Of a DNA stretch of 64,000 nucleotides, positions 1-8,868 are shown one piece after another (the first letter of the stretch is position 1; each line of letters begins with the position of its first letter). Origin of the DNA: Saitoella complicata NRRL Y-17804 (Eukaryota > Ascomycota > Saitoellomycetes > Saitoellales > Saitoellaceae); assembly GCF_001661265.1 (NCBI RefSeq), contig NW_017566995.1, forward strand, positions 558,001-622,000, written 5' to 3'. The translations under genes were made by a program, and so were the position numbers. Below the pieces are notes generated by a model. It made no database searches, was not told the origin of the DNA, and saw only the letters and a program-made list of their open reading frames with translations.

Positions 1-377
1 ACTGATGACGAACCTGTATCCTCAAACTCACGGCCTGCAATTGTGTCCTCATCTGATAGAACTTCTGCACGTAACGCCTCGTCCGGACAAGATCCTTGGC
101 CATGATTTTACAAGCGCCCATTTGTCCAGCCTTTGCAGCTTTCTTGATGTCATTCTGGAGCTTCTTTTCTTGCTGTTCGAGCTTCGTACGTTCGCGGTCG
201 AGTTCACGTTGAGCCTTCTCAAGAGAGCGCTGATGGGCGCGGAGACGTTCCGCAGGAGTCTTGGAGCGCCTGTCAGAGGAGTTAGCGACCGAGTTCCTTA
301 CAAGACGGATTTGTGCTCTAGGAGCAGGAATGGGAGAAGAACAAAACATACCCGAAGGCCCACTCGATAATGTTCAT
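1..377 (-). CDS. DID4: ESCRT-III subunit Did4/Vps2 (CHMP2A family), 5' part only
   Basis: Two exons are visible: 352-377 (ATG at 377) and 14-269, joined across an 81-nt intron (270-350, GTATGT...ACAG). The second exon appears to end at a GTTCGT donor at 13, so the rest of the gene lies outside the window. The readable protein opens with MNIIEWAFG, then a strongly basic helix rich in Arg, Lys and Gln, and contains QEKKLQNDIKKAAKAGQM and KIMAKDLVRTRRYVQKF. These are the hallmarks of the Vps2/CHMP2A N-terminal helical hairpin. In the family this subunit polymerises with Vps24 and Snf7 on endosomal membranes, and its C-terminal MIM motif recruits the Vps4 ATPase; that part cannot be seen here. 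It is transcribed divergently from FZO1, with 306 bp between the two start codons. Confidence 0.9.
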
Positions 378-683
378 CTCGGCGCGCAATGGTCTTGCTC
401 AACCGATATCTCGCAGCTAGGTTCGAGTTTCCAGACAACAACAAATGTCCTGATTGCTTTTCTTAACCCTTTACGCAATAGTATTCTCTCTGTTATTGCG
501 TCGTCCGTCGTTATCGATATGCGACGTACAGTGACCGCAGTCCACCAGCCACTTGCAGGTGTATGTGCACCGCCACGTCCAACAGACCTTACCACCACGC
601 CAATCGACATAATTACTCCACCGACAACCAACAACCAACAACCCCTCCTTTTCCACCCCTCTCTCATCGTATTTCATACGAGC
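378..683. promoter_or_regulatory. Divergent intergenic region DID4 / FZO1
   Basis: This 306-bp stretch separates the start codons of two divergently transcribed genes and must hold both promoters and 5' leaders. The FZO1 frame stays open upstream of position 684 into this region, but the sequence there is Pro/Thr-rich, unlike mitofusin, so I treat it as non-coding. I see no clear TATA box or further gene. Confidence 0.5.
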
Positions 684-3143
684 ATGTCCGCCATGGACAT
701 CGCAAACCTCATCACATCCGACGTTGCTTCAGACTCTGGTTATGGCGGTTCCGTGGCTGGTGGCAACTCGTCTCCTGGTCACGGATCTCCTGATTTCGTG
801 GGTGTGGATGATCTGGCGGAGGATCAAGTTAGTAGGTTACAGCTTCAGCATCAGCAGGCGTTGTTGTATGCGGATAATCGTTCGAGTTTGTTGAGGAGTT
901 TGGGGCAGATGAAGAGTCTCTTGAAGAGCTTGAAGGAGTGGAACGAGAAGACGCCGGTTTATTATCCAGCGCCGAAGCATTCATCGACGGCTGAGGAGGC
1001 TACTGCGAGGCCCTCGGTGGCTCATACGCAGTCTGCTTATGGAACAGATGATTCGGAGATTCATACGGCACCGCGTCCGAGTTTGACGCGTCGTTCGCAA
1101 ACAACGATCCCCGCCAACCGTACAGACGAGATCGCCTCGCACCCTCTCCTTTCCGACACCTTCCAGATCCTCAAGCTCGACCTCAAGCTTGGTCACGCTA
1201 AGAACTCCGACGATCTTTCCGAATCTCTCGACTCCAAGGCTCTCTCTCAACTTCTTTCCTCCCTCCTTCATAAATCAACACACCATATCTCTAACCTCGC
1301 TGCTCGTATCGAAGACACAGCGAGTAAGGTCCTGGTCACCGGTGACCTGAATGCAGGAAAGTCGACACTCGTGAATGCCTTGCTGAGGAGACATGTCTTG
1401 CCCGAGGACCAACAGCCGTGTACGAACACCTTTTGCGAGGTATTGGATGCGAGGGAGAACGCTGGTGTCGAGGAAGTTCACGGAGTCCTTTTCGGAACGA
1501 CTTACGATCGCCATGATGAGCGTACGTATGCAGTTCACGCGTTGAAGGAACTTGAGGACTTGGCTATGGACGAGACGCCGAAATACTCCCAACTCAAGGT
1601 TTACGTCGATGATGGGCGTACAATCGATAAATCTCTCCTCCGTAACGGTGTCGTTGACATCGCACTCATTGATGCACCCGGGTTGAACATCGACTCTATC
1701 TCTACGCACGCACTTTTCGCGCGCCAGGAGGAGATCGACGTCGTCGTCTTTGTCGTGAGCGCGGAGAACCACTTCACTCTTTCTGCCAAGGAATTCATCT
1801 GGAATGCTGCCCATGAAAAGGCATACATCTTCATCGTCGTGAACCGTTTCGACAATATCCGCGATAAGGCAAGGTGTAAGCGCATGATCTTGGATCAGCT
1901 CAGCAGTCTCTCCCCGAGGACGCGTGCCGATGCGGACGAGTTGGTCCATTTCGTGTCGGCCGGATCGGTCAACACTGGTGAAGGCGGCGAGAAGTTGAGG
2001 GATTTTGAGCACCTTGAAAGGAGTTTGAGGCAGTTCGTTTTGGAGAAGAGGGCGAAGTCGAAGTTGGCTCCCGCCAAGACGTATCTTCTGAATCTGAGTC
2101 ATGATGTCGCGATGTTAGCAGAGGCGAACATTAGCAAGAACCAGAACGAGTTATCGAAGGCGAAGAAGGAGTTGGATGCTATCCGTCCTGCGTATGAGAA
2201 GATTAGGAAGGTCAAGAGGGAGGTTGCTGAGGAGATCGAGCATAACCAGGAGGAGGTCCTCAACTCGGTCGCTTTGTACACGAAGAAGGCTTTGTCTTCT
2301 GCGCTGAATACGTTGGATACCGTCGTTGCGGACTACGAAGGTTTGTGGAGTATCTTCAGTTACTGGTACCGTACCCGCGACGAGATGTGCGCATGTCTCC
2401 AGCGCGAGGAAGGTTTCTGTGAAGATTTCGCCCGCGGTCAATGCGCAGCCGGAATCGAATTCATTGTACAACTCGGCAACACCCACCTCGGAACCGAATA
2501 CGGCGCAGCAGCGAAACGTACAATCTTCCGACCTGAAGCGATGTTCATGCCGAAAAAGAAGCCGCATCCGACGGTCAAGGAACGTGTACAGGGGTCTGTT
2601 GGATTTGAGTGGTCTGACTTTGTGGATTGGGAGGTTCAGGAGAAGTACACGACTGCTTCATTGGGCTTGAGTTCTGTGGCTGTCGTTGTTGGAAAGTATG
2701 TTGGGTTGAAGACGCTTACGGACGCGGCGTGGAAAGCGAGCAGTTTTGCAAGTTTGAGGGATGTAAGACGTATGGCCCCTTGGGTCGTCGTCTTTGCTAT
2801 TGGATCTACGGCGTTTTTCATCGTGAAGGACGTGCAACGCGCTGTACCCTTCAACCTCGCTCGCAAGATGAGGCGTTCGTTGGCCGAGGGTGAGTATGTT
2901 TACGCTACTTCTGACCGTATTGTCAAAGAGTCCAGGAAGGTGTTGAGTATGCCTGAAGAAGAGTTGAGGGGAATGTTTGCGAAGGCTGTGGAGAAGAGTG
3001 CGGGAGAGAAGGAGAAGTGGGAGAGTGTGTTGAAGGGGGCGGAGGAGGGGTACAAATTCTTCCAAGGATTGGGAGGACAGGTTGGGAGGGTGAAGAAAAT
3101 GGTTGAGAGTTATGATCTGGAGGGGAAGGGGCTGAAGATCTAA
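684..3143 (+). CDS. FZO1: Mitofusin Fzo1, outer-membrane fusion GTPase
   Basis: This is a single-exon gene of 819 codons, close to the size of yeast Fzo1 (about 855). The dynamin-type GTPase domain is plain: the P-loop GDLNAGKST lies at about residues 220-228, and the switch/G3 motif IDAPG at about 330. Near residues 655-720 two hydrophobic segments flank a short basic loop, matching the paired membrane anchor of mitofusins. Charged heptad-like helices precede and follow it (HR1/HR2 type). In the family the protein tethers and fuses mitochondrial outer membranes by GTP hydrolysis. I chose the ATG at 684 (MSAMDIANLI) because the open frame upstream to 261 reads as low-complexity sequence with no mitofusin character. 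The short N-terminal extension before the helical part is typical of fungal forms. Confidence 0.93.
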   Translation: MSAMDIANLITSDVASDSGYGGSVAGGNSSPGHGSPDFVGVDDLAEDQVSRLQLQHQQALLYADNRSSLLRSLGQMKSLLKSLKEWNEKTPVYYPAPKHSSTAEEATARPSVAHTQSAYGTDDSEIHTAPRPSLTRRSQTTIPANRTDEIASHPLLSDTFQILKLDLKLGHAKNSDDLSESLDSKALSQLLSSLLHKSTHHISNLAARIEDTASKVLVTGDLNAGKSTLVNALLRRHVLPEDQQPCTNTFCEVLDARENAGVEEVHGVLFGTTYDRHDERTYAVHALKELEDLAMDETPKYSQLKVYVDDGRTIDKSLLRNGVVDIALIDAPGLNIDSISTHALFARQEEIDVVVFVVSAENHFTLSAKEFIWNAAHEKAYIFIVVNRFDNIRDKARCKRMILDQLSSLSPRTRADADELVHFVSAGSVNTGEGGEKLRDFEHLERSLRQFVLEKRAKSKLAPAKTYLLNLSHDVAMLAEANISKNQNELSKAKKELDAIRPAYEKIRKVKREVAEEIEHNQEEVLNSVALYTKKALSSALNTLDTVVADYEGLWSIFSYWYRTRDEMCACLQREEGFCEDFARGQCAAGIEFIVQLGNTHLGTEYGAAAKRTIFRPEAMFMPKKKPHPTVKERVQGSVGFEWSDFVDWEVQEKYTTASLGLSSVAVVVGKYVGLKTLTDAAWKASSFASLRDVRRMAPWVVVFAIGSTAFFIVKDVQRAVPFNLARKMRRSLAEGEYVYATSDRIVKESRKVLSMPEEELRGMFAKAVEKSAGEKEKWESVLKGAEEGYKFFQGLGGQVGRVKKMVESYDLEGKGLKI

Positions 3144-3571
3144 GGGGGAACGTGGAAGGAGGAGGATGAAAGCATGTGTGATACTGGTTATCGTTTTCGT
3201 GAAAGTGTGTCTTTTGGATTGGATTGCGATTGTGGAGTTTTCGTTTACGTTTATGGCCCTTCTCTTACTCAGTACTCAGTCAGCAGCCCGAGGCTGTTTC
3301 TGTCTTTCTTCTGATCTTAGGTATTTCTCTTATAGGATTAATAAGATCGTTTTTTCAAATAGCTGCAATTGCCTTCTCCACCATCGCTCGTCCATCTTCA
3401 AGTCACATGAGGCGGATAGACCTAACCGACGGCCTTCGGTCGACATCGGTGCGGGGTACTCAAACGCACCCCGATGACTATTAATAGTAGCAACAACCGC
3501 ACAGACCTGGACATCGATCCCCATTGATCTCGACCTTCTCCTTCGCCTCGTACTCAAGAAAGCAACTCAAG
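3144..3571. other. Intergenic region, FZO1 3' end / MPV17-family promoter
   Basis: This stretch of about 430 bp lies between two same-strand genes. It should contain the FZO1 3' UTR and the promoter of the next gene. Short open frames are present, but none has recognisable content. Confidence 0.4.
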
Positions 3572-4278
3572 ATGTCCGTCTCCAAGCCTGCCGACGTGAA
3601 TCCCTACCTTGCCGCCTACCTAAACTCCCTCGCAACGAACCCCCTCCAGACAAAAATGGCAACCTCGGCAACCCTTTCCTCCCTTCAAGAACTCCTCGCC
3701 TCCTACCTCGCCGGCGAGAAGGATCCCGTCACGGGTTCTTACTTCTCTACCCGTGTCTACAAGATGATGATCTACGGCGGCTGTGTGTCGGCGCCTATGG
3801 GACATATTCTGGTCGGGTTGTTGCAGCGCGCGTTTAGAGGGAAGGAAGGGGCGAAGTGGAAGGCGTTGCAGATTTTGGCGAGTAATTTGTTGGTTAGTCC
3901 GGTGCAGAACAGTGTCTATCTGTGTTGTATGGCGATTATTGCTGGGGCGAGGAATGTGGAGCAGGTTATTGCTACGTGGAGGCAGGGGTTTATGCCGGTA
4001 CGTCCCTCCACCTCCCTGACCCTCCAAAGACTTTGTCTTTACTTTTCATAATTAATGTTGACTGGTTTGTGTAATAGGTCATGAGAGTCACCTGGCTCAC
4101 CTCCCCCCTCTCCATTCTCTTCGCGCAGAAGTACCTGCGGAACGAGCTCTGGGTTCCGTGGTTCAACCTCGTCAGCTTCTTATTGGGGACGTATATTAAT
4201 GCGCAGACGAAGAAGCGAAGGCGTGAGTTGTTGGCGAAGCAGGCGAGGGAGGAGGAGGAGGCGAAGAAGGAGCTTTGA
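3572..4278 (+). CDS. Mpv17/PMP22-family membrane protein
   Basis: Exons 3572-3997 and 4078-4278 are joined over an 80-nt intron (GTACGT donor, TTGACT-like branch site, ATAG acceptor) and give 208 residues, about the family norm of 180-220. The protein begins with PYLAAYLNSLATNPLQTKM, like the 'W..Y...L..P..T' opening of the family. It carries YGGCVSAPMGHILVGLLQ, corresponding to the conserved G-P-x-x-H motif in the second helix. After the splice, VTWLTSPLS and LWVPWFNLVSFLLGTYIN match the conserved C-terminal helices, and the tail is basic. Four hydrophobic segments are visible. Family members sit in peroxisomal or mitochondrial inner membranes and form small channels (Sym1, Woronin body protein Wsc, PMP22). 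Which compartment applies here cannot be decided from the sequence. Confidence 0.87.
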
Positions 4279-4613
4279 TCCAGGGGCCCGTACACGTTTC
4301 TGGAACGGCGAGGGAGGTGTAGGAGTATGATTTTGGATCTCCATGATGAGGCCCAAACGATCGATCTGTTAAGCAATATGACATATTCTGCGTATGTGAG
4401 TTTAGGCACGAGTTCTGACTAGGACTGCCGCATCAGGAAATCTTGAGTGACATACCCGCTAGGCACCGATCCAAACTAAGGTGCTACATAAACCCTTCGA
4501 ACGGCCATGACCTTTCTTCCACTTACCAACCATCTCAAGAACCGTGAACACCTTCTCTACGATCTTCAACTTCATACTTTCCTACCTTCGCCATACTCTC
4601 AAACAATATCCAT
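4279..4613. other. Intergenic region
   Basis: About 335 bp separate the Mpv17-family gene from the F-box gene on the same strand. I see no gene in it. The last part before 4614 is pyrimidine-rich, as is common in fungal 5' leaders. Confidence 0.35.
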
Positions 4614-5474
4614 ATGTCTTTCACGAACGAGCGCAAGATCGCCGCCTGCAAGTCTCGCATGATTTGGAAGTCTTCCAGCGCCGATGCCGTCCCGCCGCAG
4701 GAGTCATTTCATCACCTCGAGAAGAGCATTTCGCTTCCAGCTCTCCGCCTGTACACCGAAGCTGTCATCGACTGCAACACCGTTCCCGAGCTTTTCTCCC
4801 CAGCTGTCGATAAGAACCTCTCCAACCCGCTCATCGCCCTCCCATCCGAGCTCCATGGCATGATCTTCAGCCATCTGGACCATTACTCCATTTACGACCT
4901 CCACCAAACCTGCCATGACATGAAAGCTATCACGCGGTGTCATGTATTGCGCATGATCCGCACGCCGAACGTGATGTTGCCGAAGCCATTCGCTGGTGTT
5001 GATGTCATCGAGATGGTGGGATGTAGTCAGCGATGGAAAAAGGTTCTGAGAGGAGAGCGAAGGGGGAAGGAGAGCACTAAACCTGTGGAGTTTGACATTA
5101 TCAATCGAACGACGAAGAACTGGATGCAGCGGCTGACCACCCTCCGTACTGTCTTCCCCTCCGACGACCATCCACCCACAACCTCTACTACCCCTCTTCC
5201 AGCTTGCTTGGATCCCTCACTCCCCGACGAGCTCAAAGTGCACCTTGTCTGGCAGTGGGCCTCAATCATGAACCTTGAGCTCGGAGATACAGATGTGGAA
5301 TTGGATGAGGTTGATTTAGGGTTCATGAGGTACATAGGGTTTCTTTATGGAGTTGGGTTCGGGAGGGATTGTTTGGGAATGAAATGGTGGTGGCCAAAGA
5401 AGAACGGAGTGATCCTTGTCAAACAGGTTGGGCATTGGGGATGGGTGAAGGCGGAAGCACCGCAGACAAAGTAG
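4614..5474 (+). CDS. F-box domain protein, substrate unknown
   Basis: This intronless gene of 286 codons starts at an ATG directly after a CT/A-rich leader. At residues 72-105 the stretch NPLIALPSELHGMIFSHLD followed by YDLHQTCHDMKAITR has the L-P-x-E-L...I-x-x-x-L-D pattern of an F-box, the Skp1-binding domain of SCF ubiquitin ligases. The remaining C-terminal region (about residues 110-286) shows no WD40 or leucine-rich repeats. It has a Trp-rich ending containing KWWWPKKNGVILVK. Many filamentous ascomycetes carry numerous short F-box proteins of this build with fast-evolving C-termini. The function is therefore only inferred as substrate recognition in an SCF complex. Confidence 0.8.
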   Translation: MSFTNERKIAACKSRMIWKSSSADAVPPQESFHHLEKSISLPALRLYTEAVIDCNTVPELFSPAVDKNLSNPLIALPSELHGMIFSHLDHYSIYDLHQTCHDMKAITRCHVLRMIRTPNVMLPKPFAGVDVIEMVGCSQRWKKVLRGERRGKESTKPVEFDIINRTTKNWMQRLTTLRTVFPSDDHPPTTSTTPLPACLDPSLPDELKVHLVWQWASIMNLELGDTDVELDEVDLGFMRYIGFLYGVGFGRDCLGMKWWWPKKNGVILVKQVGHWGWVKAEAPQTK

Positions 5475-5842
5475 TAGAGCGAGGAAGGGATGAGTCATAT
5501 CAGTGCTCAGAGACCTTAGAACCTAGGTCAATTAAGAACAGAGGTTTTAAAGCGTGCCGTGCAAATCTTGTGTCTTCTTTCCCACGCTGGACTATCGGCC
5601 GTGCAGTGTGTGCACCGTATACATGAGCCTGTGCGGACAGAACACACTGGTAATACCTATCTGGCTTGTGCAGGGTCATAATTTTGTGTTGCTATTTAGG
5701 CCAGGCTGCAAAAAGTCATCAGTAAGAGGTGAGATCATGCGGCTGCGAAGTAGTACTGCGATAATGTATATCACGACAACGAATCTTGGTAGTAAAGTCA
5801 TCCTCATCCGGGTATACAGGTATCCGCTCCCAACCCATCACT
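5475..5842. other. Tail-to-tail intergenic region
   Basis: This stretch lies between the 3' ends of the F-box gene (+) and the CoA-transferase gene (-). It should hold two terminators. I see no further coding sequence. Confidence 0.4.
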
Positions 5843-7279
5843 CTACTCCACCAACTTAACTCTACTCCCATTCCCATTCCCATCATCCTGCTCTCCAGCA
5901 TGCACCCCATCCCAACATCTCACCCACCCCTCCTCCACCCCCTTTTGAACCTCCTCCTGACTCATCCCACACAGCCCCATCAACACCTCCCGCGAATGCT
6001 GTCCCAGCACCGGCGGCGGCATGCGTACCCCGACCGTGCTCTCGCTATACTTGACCGCAGGTCCGAGAACGGGGAGGGGACCGCAGATGGGATGGGAAGG
6101 GGTTTCTTGGATCATGGAGCGTGCGAGGACGTGCGGGTGCGACAGCGTTTGCGGGATGTTGTTGACGATGGCATACGCCATCCCGGTTCCTTCGAGGGCG
6201 TCTGTCCAGTATTTCGTTGGTTGGGTTTTCAGGCGAGTTTCGATTAACTCTTCCAACAGATCACGGTTCTTGACGCGGTCGCGGTTTGTGACGAAGCGTG
6301 GGTCTGTGATCCATTCTTCTGTTCCAAGGACACGACAAAGTTTCCCGAAAAGATTGTCGTTTGCGCCACCGATCATCATATACCCATCCATGGTCTCGAA
6401 ACCGCGATACGGAACAATACTAGGGTGCGCAGTCCCCCACCGTCCACTATCCTTCATCTCCCCCTTCCCACCCATCCCACTAATCAACGCACTCGACGCA
6501 ATATTTGTTAACGTCGCAACCTGACAATCACTCAACGCCAAATCCAACCACTCACCCCTACCCCCTCTCCTCTCCTGCCCATACAGCGACGCCAAAATCG
6601 CAGACTGCGCATAAAGCCCCGTGGTGAGGTCAGTGACGGCCACTCCGACCTTAACGGGTGAGGAGTCCTGTTCACCCGTGATATGCATCAACCCCATCTC
6701 CGCCTCAACCATAACATCATACCCAGCCCGACTCGAATATGGTCCACTCTGACCATACCCCGTAATCGAAGCATAAATCAACCTTGGATTAATCTTTCTC
6801 AGATCGTCGTACCCCAATCCATACCTCGCCAACGTCCCAGGTAAGTAATTTTCAACCAACACATCACACTCCGCGGCTAACCTCCTCAACGCCCGGCGTC
6901 CCCCCTCATTTTGGAAGCTGAGGGCCAAAGACTTCTTATTCCGATTCACGCTCAGGAAGTACGCGCTCTCGCCATGGTACCCTTCCTCCAATGCTTGCTC
7001 CACCTCCGGCAATGGGGCAGCGAACGGTGGTCCCCAAGCCCGGGTATCGTCCCCCCTCACCGGATGCTCGATCTTGATCACTTCTGCGCCGAGGTCGGCG
7101 AGGAGCATGGTACAGTATGGGCCGGCGAGGACACGGGTTAAGTCGAGGACGCGGATGTGGGAGAGGGGTGCTGTGTCTGGTTTCTTCGGTGATACGGCGG
7201 CATGCGCATTGAAACGCCTAGCCAAAGAAATCACGGCGATTCGGCGGGAAGGCAGGCGGAAGAGATGTGATCGTATCAT
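5843..7279 (-). CDS. Class III (CaiB/BaiF) CoA-transferase, SUGCT-like, mitochondrial
   Basis: This single-exon gene encodes 478 residues. The first 30 residues (MIRSHLFRLPSRRIAVISLA...) are Arg-rich and lack acidic residues, as expected for a mitochondrial presequence. The mature part opens with IRVLDLTRVLAGPYCTMLLA and GAEVIKIEHPVRGDDTR, the signature of family III CoA-transferases. GYGQSGPYSSRAGYD follows at about 174-188. Asp217, in VTDLTTG, lines up with the catalytic aspartate that forms the acyl anhydride in formyl-CoA transferase. The nearest well-known eukaryotic type of this length with a presequence is succinyl-CoA:glutarate CoA-transferase, acting in lysine/tryptophan degradation; the exact acyl substrate is inference. 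It sits tail-to-tail with the F-box gene and upstream of HEM3 on the same strand. Confidence 0.9.
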   Translation of the reverse strand: MIRSHLFRLPSRRIAVISLARRFNAHAAVSPKKPDTAPLSHIRVLDLTRVLAGPYCTMLLADLGAEVIKIEHPVRGDDTRAWGPPFAAPLPEVEQALEEGYHGESAYFLSVNRNKKSLALSFQNEGGRRALRRLAAECDVLVENYLPGTLARYGLGYDDLRKINPRLIYASITGYGQSGPYSSRAGYDVMVEAEMGLMHITGEQDSSPVKVGVAVTDLTTGLYAQSAILASLYGQERRGGRGEWLDLALSDCQVATLTNIASSALISGMGGKGEMKDSGRWGTAHPSIVPYRGFETMDGYMMIGGANDNLFGKLCRVLGTEEWITDPRFVTNRDRVKNRDLLEELIETRLKTQPTKYWTDALEGTGMAYAIVNNIPQTLSHPHVLARSMIQETPSHPICGPLPVLGPAVKYSESTVGVRMPPPVLGQHSREVLMGLCGMSQEEVQKGVEEGWVRCWDGVHAGEQDDGNGNGSRVKLVE

Positions 7280-7565
7280 CGCTAGCTATGGAGTGGATCA
7301 ATCGCAATCGCAATTGGGTGAGCGAGGAGCGAGGAGAGGATCCTCGGAGGTTAGGTTTGGGGGATTGCGGGGCGTGCCGCGGGGTTCCGAGATGCGCGCC
7401 CGCTTTGCCGGGAACTGCAAGAATATCCGACGACTGTGGAAAACAACCTTTACCATGACCTCCAAGATCTACAAAGGTCCTATGGTTTGTGGATGTATGT
7501 CATTTTGTCTTCCTATAATGTGCCCCAGCCAAAAAGCCCCTCTATCTTATCCCATTCCCTCCAGC

Positions 7566-8600
7566 TCAATCCTGATGCCTCTCCCTAACCTCATTAATCC
7601 TCTCCAACACCGCCCCCGCCCCACCCTCAACCAACCTCATCGCAACCAACTTCCCAAGTTCCTCCGCTTCCTCGTCACTCTCCACACGCATTGTCTCCTT
7701 TGCCTCGACATACTCTGTGCCGTCAACGCTCACAACACAAGCGTGCATCTCCAATAAATTCTGGGGGGAGAGAGATGTCTGGACACCAATCGGGACGGAG
7801 CATCCGCCTTCGAGGGTTCGCATGAGTGCGCGTTCAGCGAGACATCTCAGCCATGTAGGGCGGTGGACGAGTGGGGCGAGCAACTGGGCGGTCTTTTCGT
7901 CATTTTCCCGGATTTCGATACCGAGGGCACCTTGACCTACGGCATGCAACAACGTCGGCGCCTCGAGGTATCCAGTAATCCGACCACCGAGTCCGAGACG
8001 GATGAGTCCCGCCGCGGCGAGGATGAGACACGAGTATTCAGGAATCACGATAGGGGACTCAGACGAGGAGGCTAGGGAGGGAGGTGGTACAGAGAAGGTT
8101 CCGTCCAGTTTTTCGAGGCGGGTGAGGACGTTGCCACGGACATCTGCGAATTGGAGGTGCGGGTATTTGCGTTTGAGTTGTGCCGTTCGCCGCACACTCG
8201 ACGTACCCACGATCGCGCCCTCGGGTAAGTCGTCCAGTGTCTCGTACGCCGAGCCAGCCCGCATAACCAACGCATCCCTCGGATCCTCCCTCTCCAGGAT
8301 CGCACCCAACCGCGCACCCTCAGGCAAAGTCGTCGGCATATCCTTCAACGAGTGTACGATCAAATCGACGTCGCCCTCGAAGAGTACTACTTCGAGTTCT
8401 TTTGTCCAGAGAGATTTTCCCATGTTGTAGAGGGATTGGATTTGGTTTTTGTCGCCCATTGTCTGCATTGCGGAGATTGGGAAGGAGAGGTCTGGGTGGA
8501 GAGCTTGGAGTGAGGACTGGACCAGCTCGGTTTGTACCAGCGCGAGCTTGGAGCGGCGGGAGCCGATGGGGAAACCAGTCTTTTCTGTTGATCCGGACAT
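7566..8600 (-). CDS. HEM3: Hydroxymethylbilane synthase (porphobilinogen deaminase)
   Basis: The enzyme condenses four porphobilinogen molecules into hydroxymethylbilane, the third common step of haem synthesis, in the cytosol. The 344-residue product has the N-terminal IGSRRSKLALVQTELV, the substrate-binding HSLKDMPTTLP, VGTSSVRRTAQL and RGNVLTRL. Cys267, in LEGGCSVPIG, is the residue that carries the dipyrromethane cofactor. Length matches the family (about 320-350). I chose the ATG at 8600 (MSGSTEKTGF). The open frame runs further upstream without another ATG and would overlap the start of the divergent cyclophilin gene. The two start codons are 268 bp apart, so they share a promoter region. 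No introns are needed. Confidence 0.95.
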   Translation of the reverse strand: MSGSTEKTGFPIGSRRSKLALVQTELVQSSLQALHPDLSFPISAMQTMGDKNQIQSLYNMGKSLWTKELEVVLFEGDVDLIVHSLKDMPTTLPEGARLGAILEREDPRDALVMRAGSAYETLDDLPEGAIVGTSSVRRTAQLKRKYPHLQFADVRGNVLTRLEKLDGTFSVPPPSLASSSESPIVIPEYSCLILAAAGLIRLGLGGRITGYLEAPTLLHAVGQGALGIEIRENDEKTAQLLAPLVHRPTWLRCLAERALMRTLEGGCSVPIGVQTSLSPQNLLEMHACVVSVDGTEYVEAKETMRVESDEEAEELGKLVAMRLVEGGAGAVLERINEVRERHQD

Positions 8601-8868
8601 ACTGGAGATTTGCTGGAAGGTGTAAACCAAGGCTTGGGGATCGGGGATCGAAAAGGATATGTCGGGTCGTTGGACCAGGGCTGTCCGATATAAAGTTAGG
8701 CGGCGTACACTTCGGGACAGGGGCGAGGCAGAAGTAGCACAGGCACCGTATACCCTCGAGGAGATCAGAACGCAAAAGTCCAAAACCCGGTAATTTGGTA
8801 CCCTGAGAACTCCTTGTACGACTCTTAACTGATTCCCATCGCACCCTCGAGCTCGATCGCCTGCGACA

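Noticed and set aside
1275-2102. A 275-codon minus-strand frame inside FZO1
   Set aside because: It is a shadow of the mitofusin GTPase domain. The sense strand carries clear GTPase motifs and the antisense product has no recognisable content.
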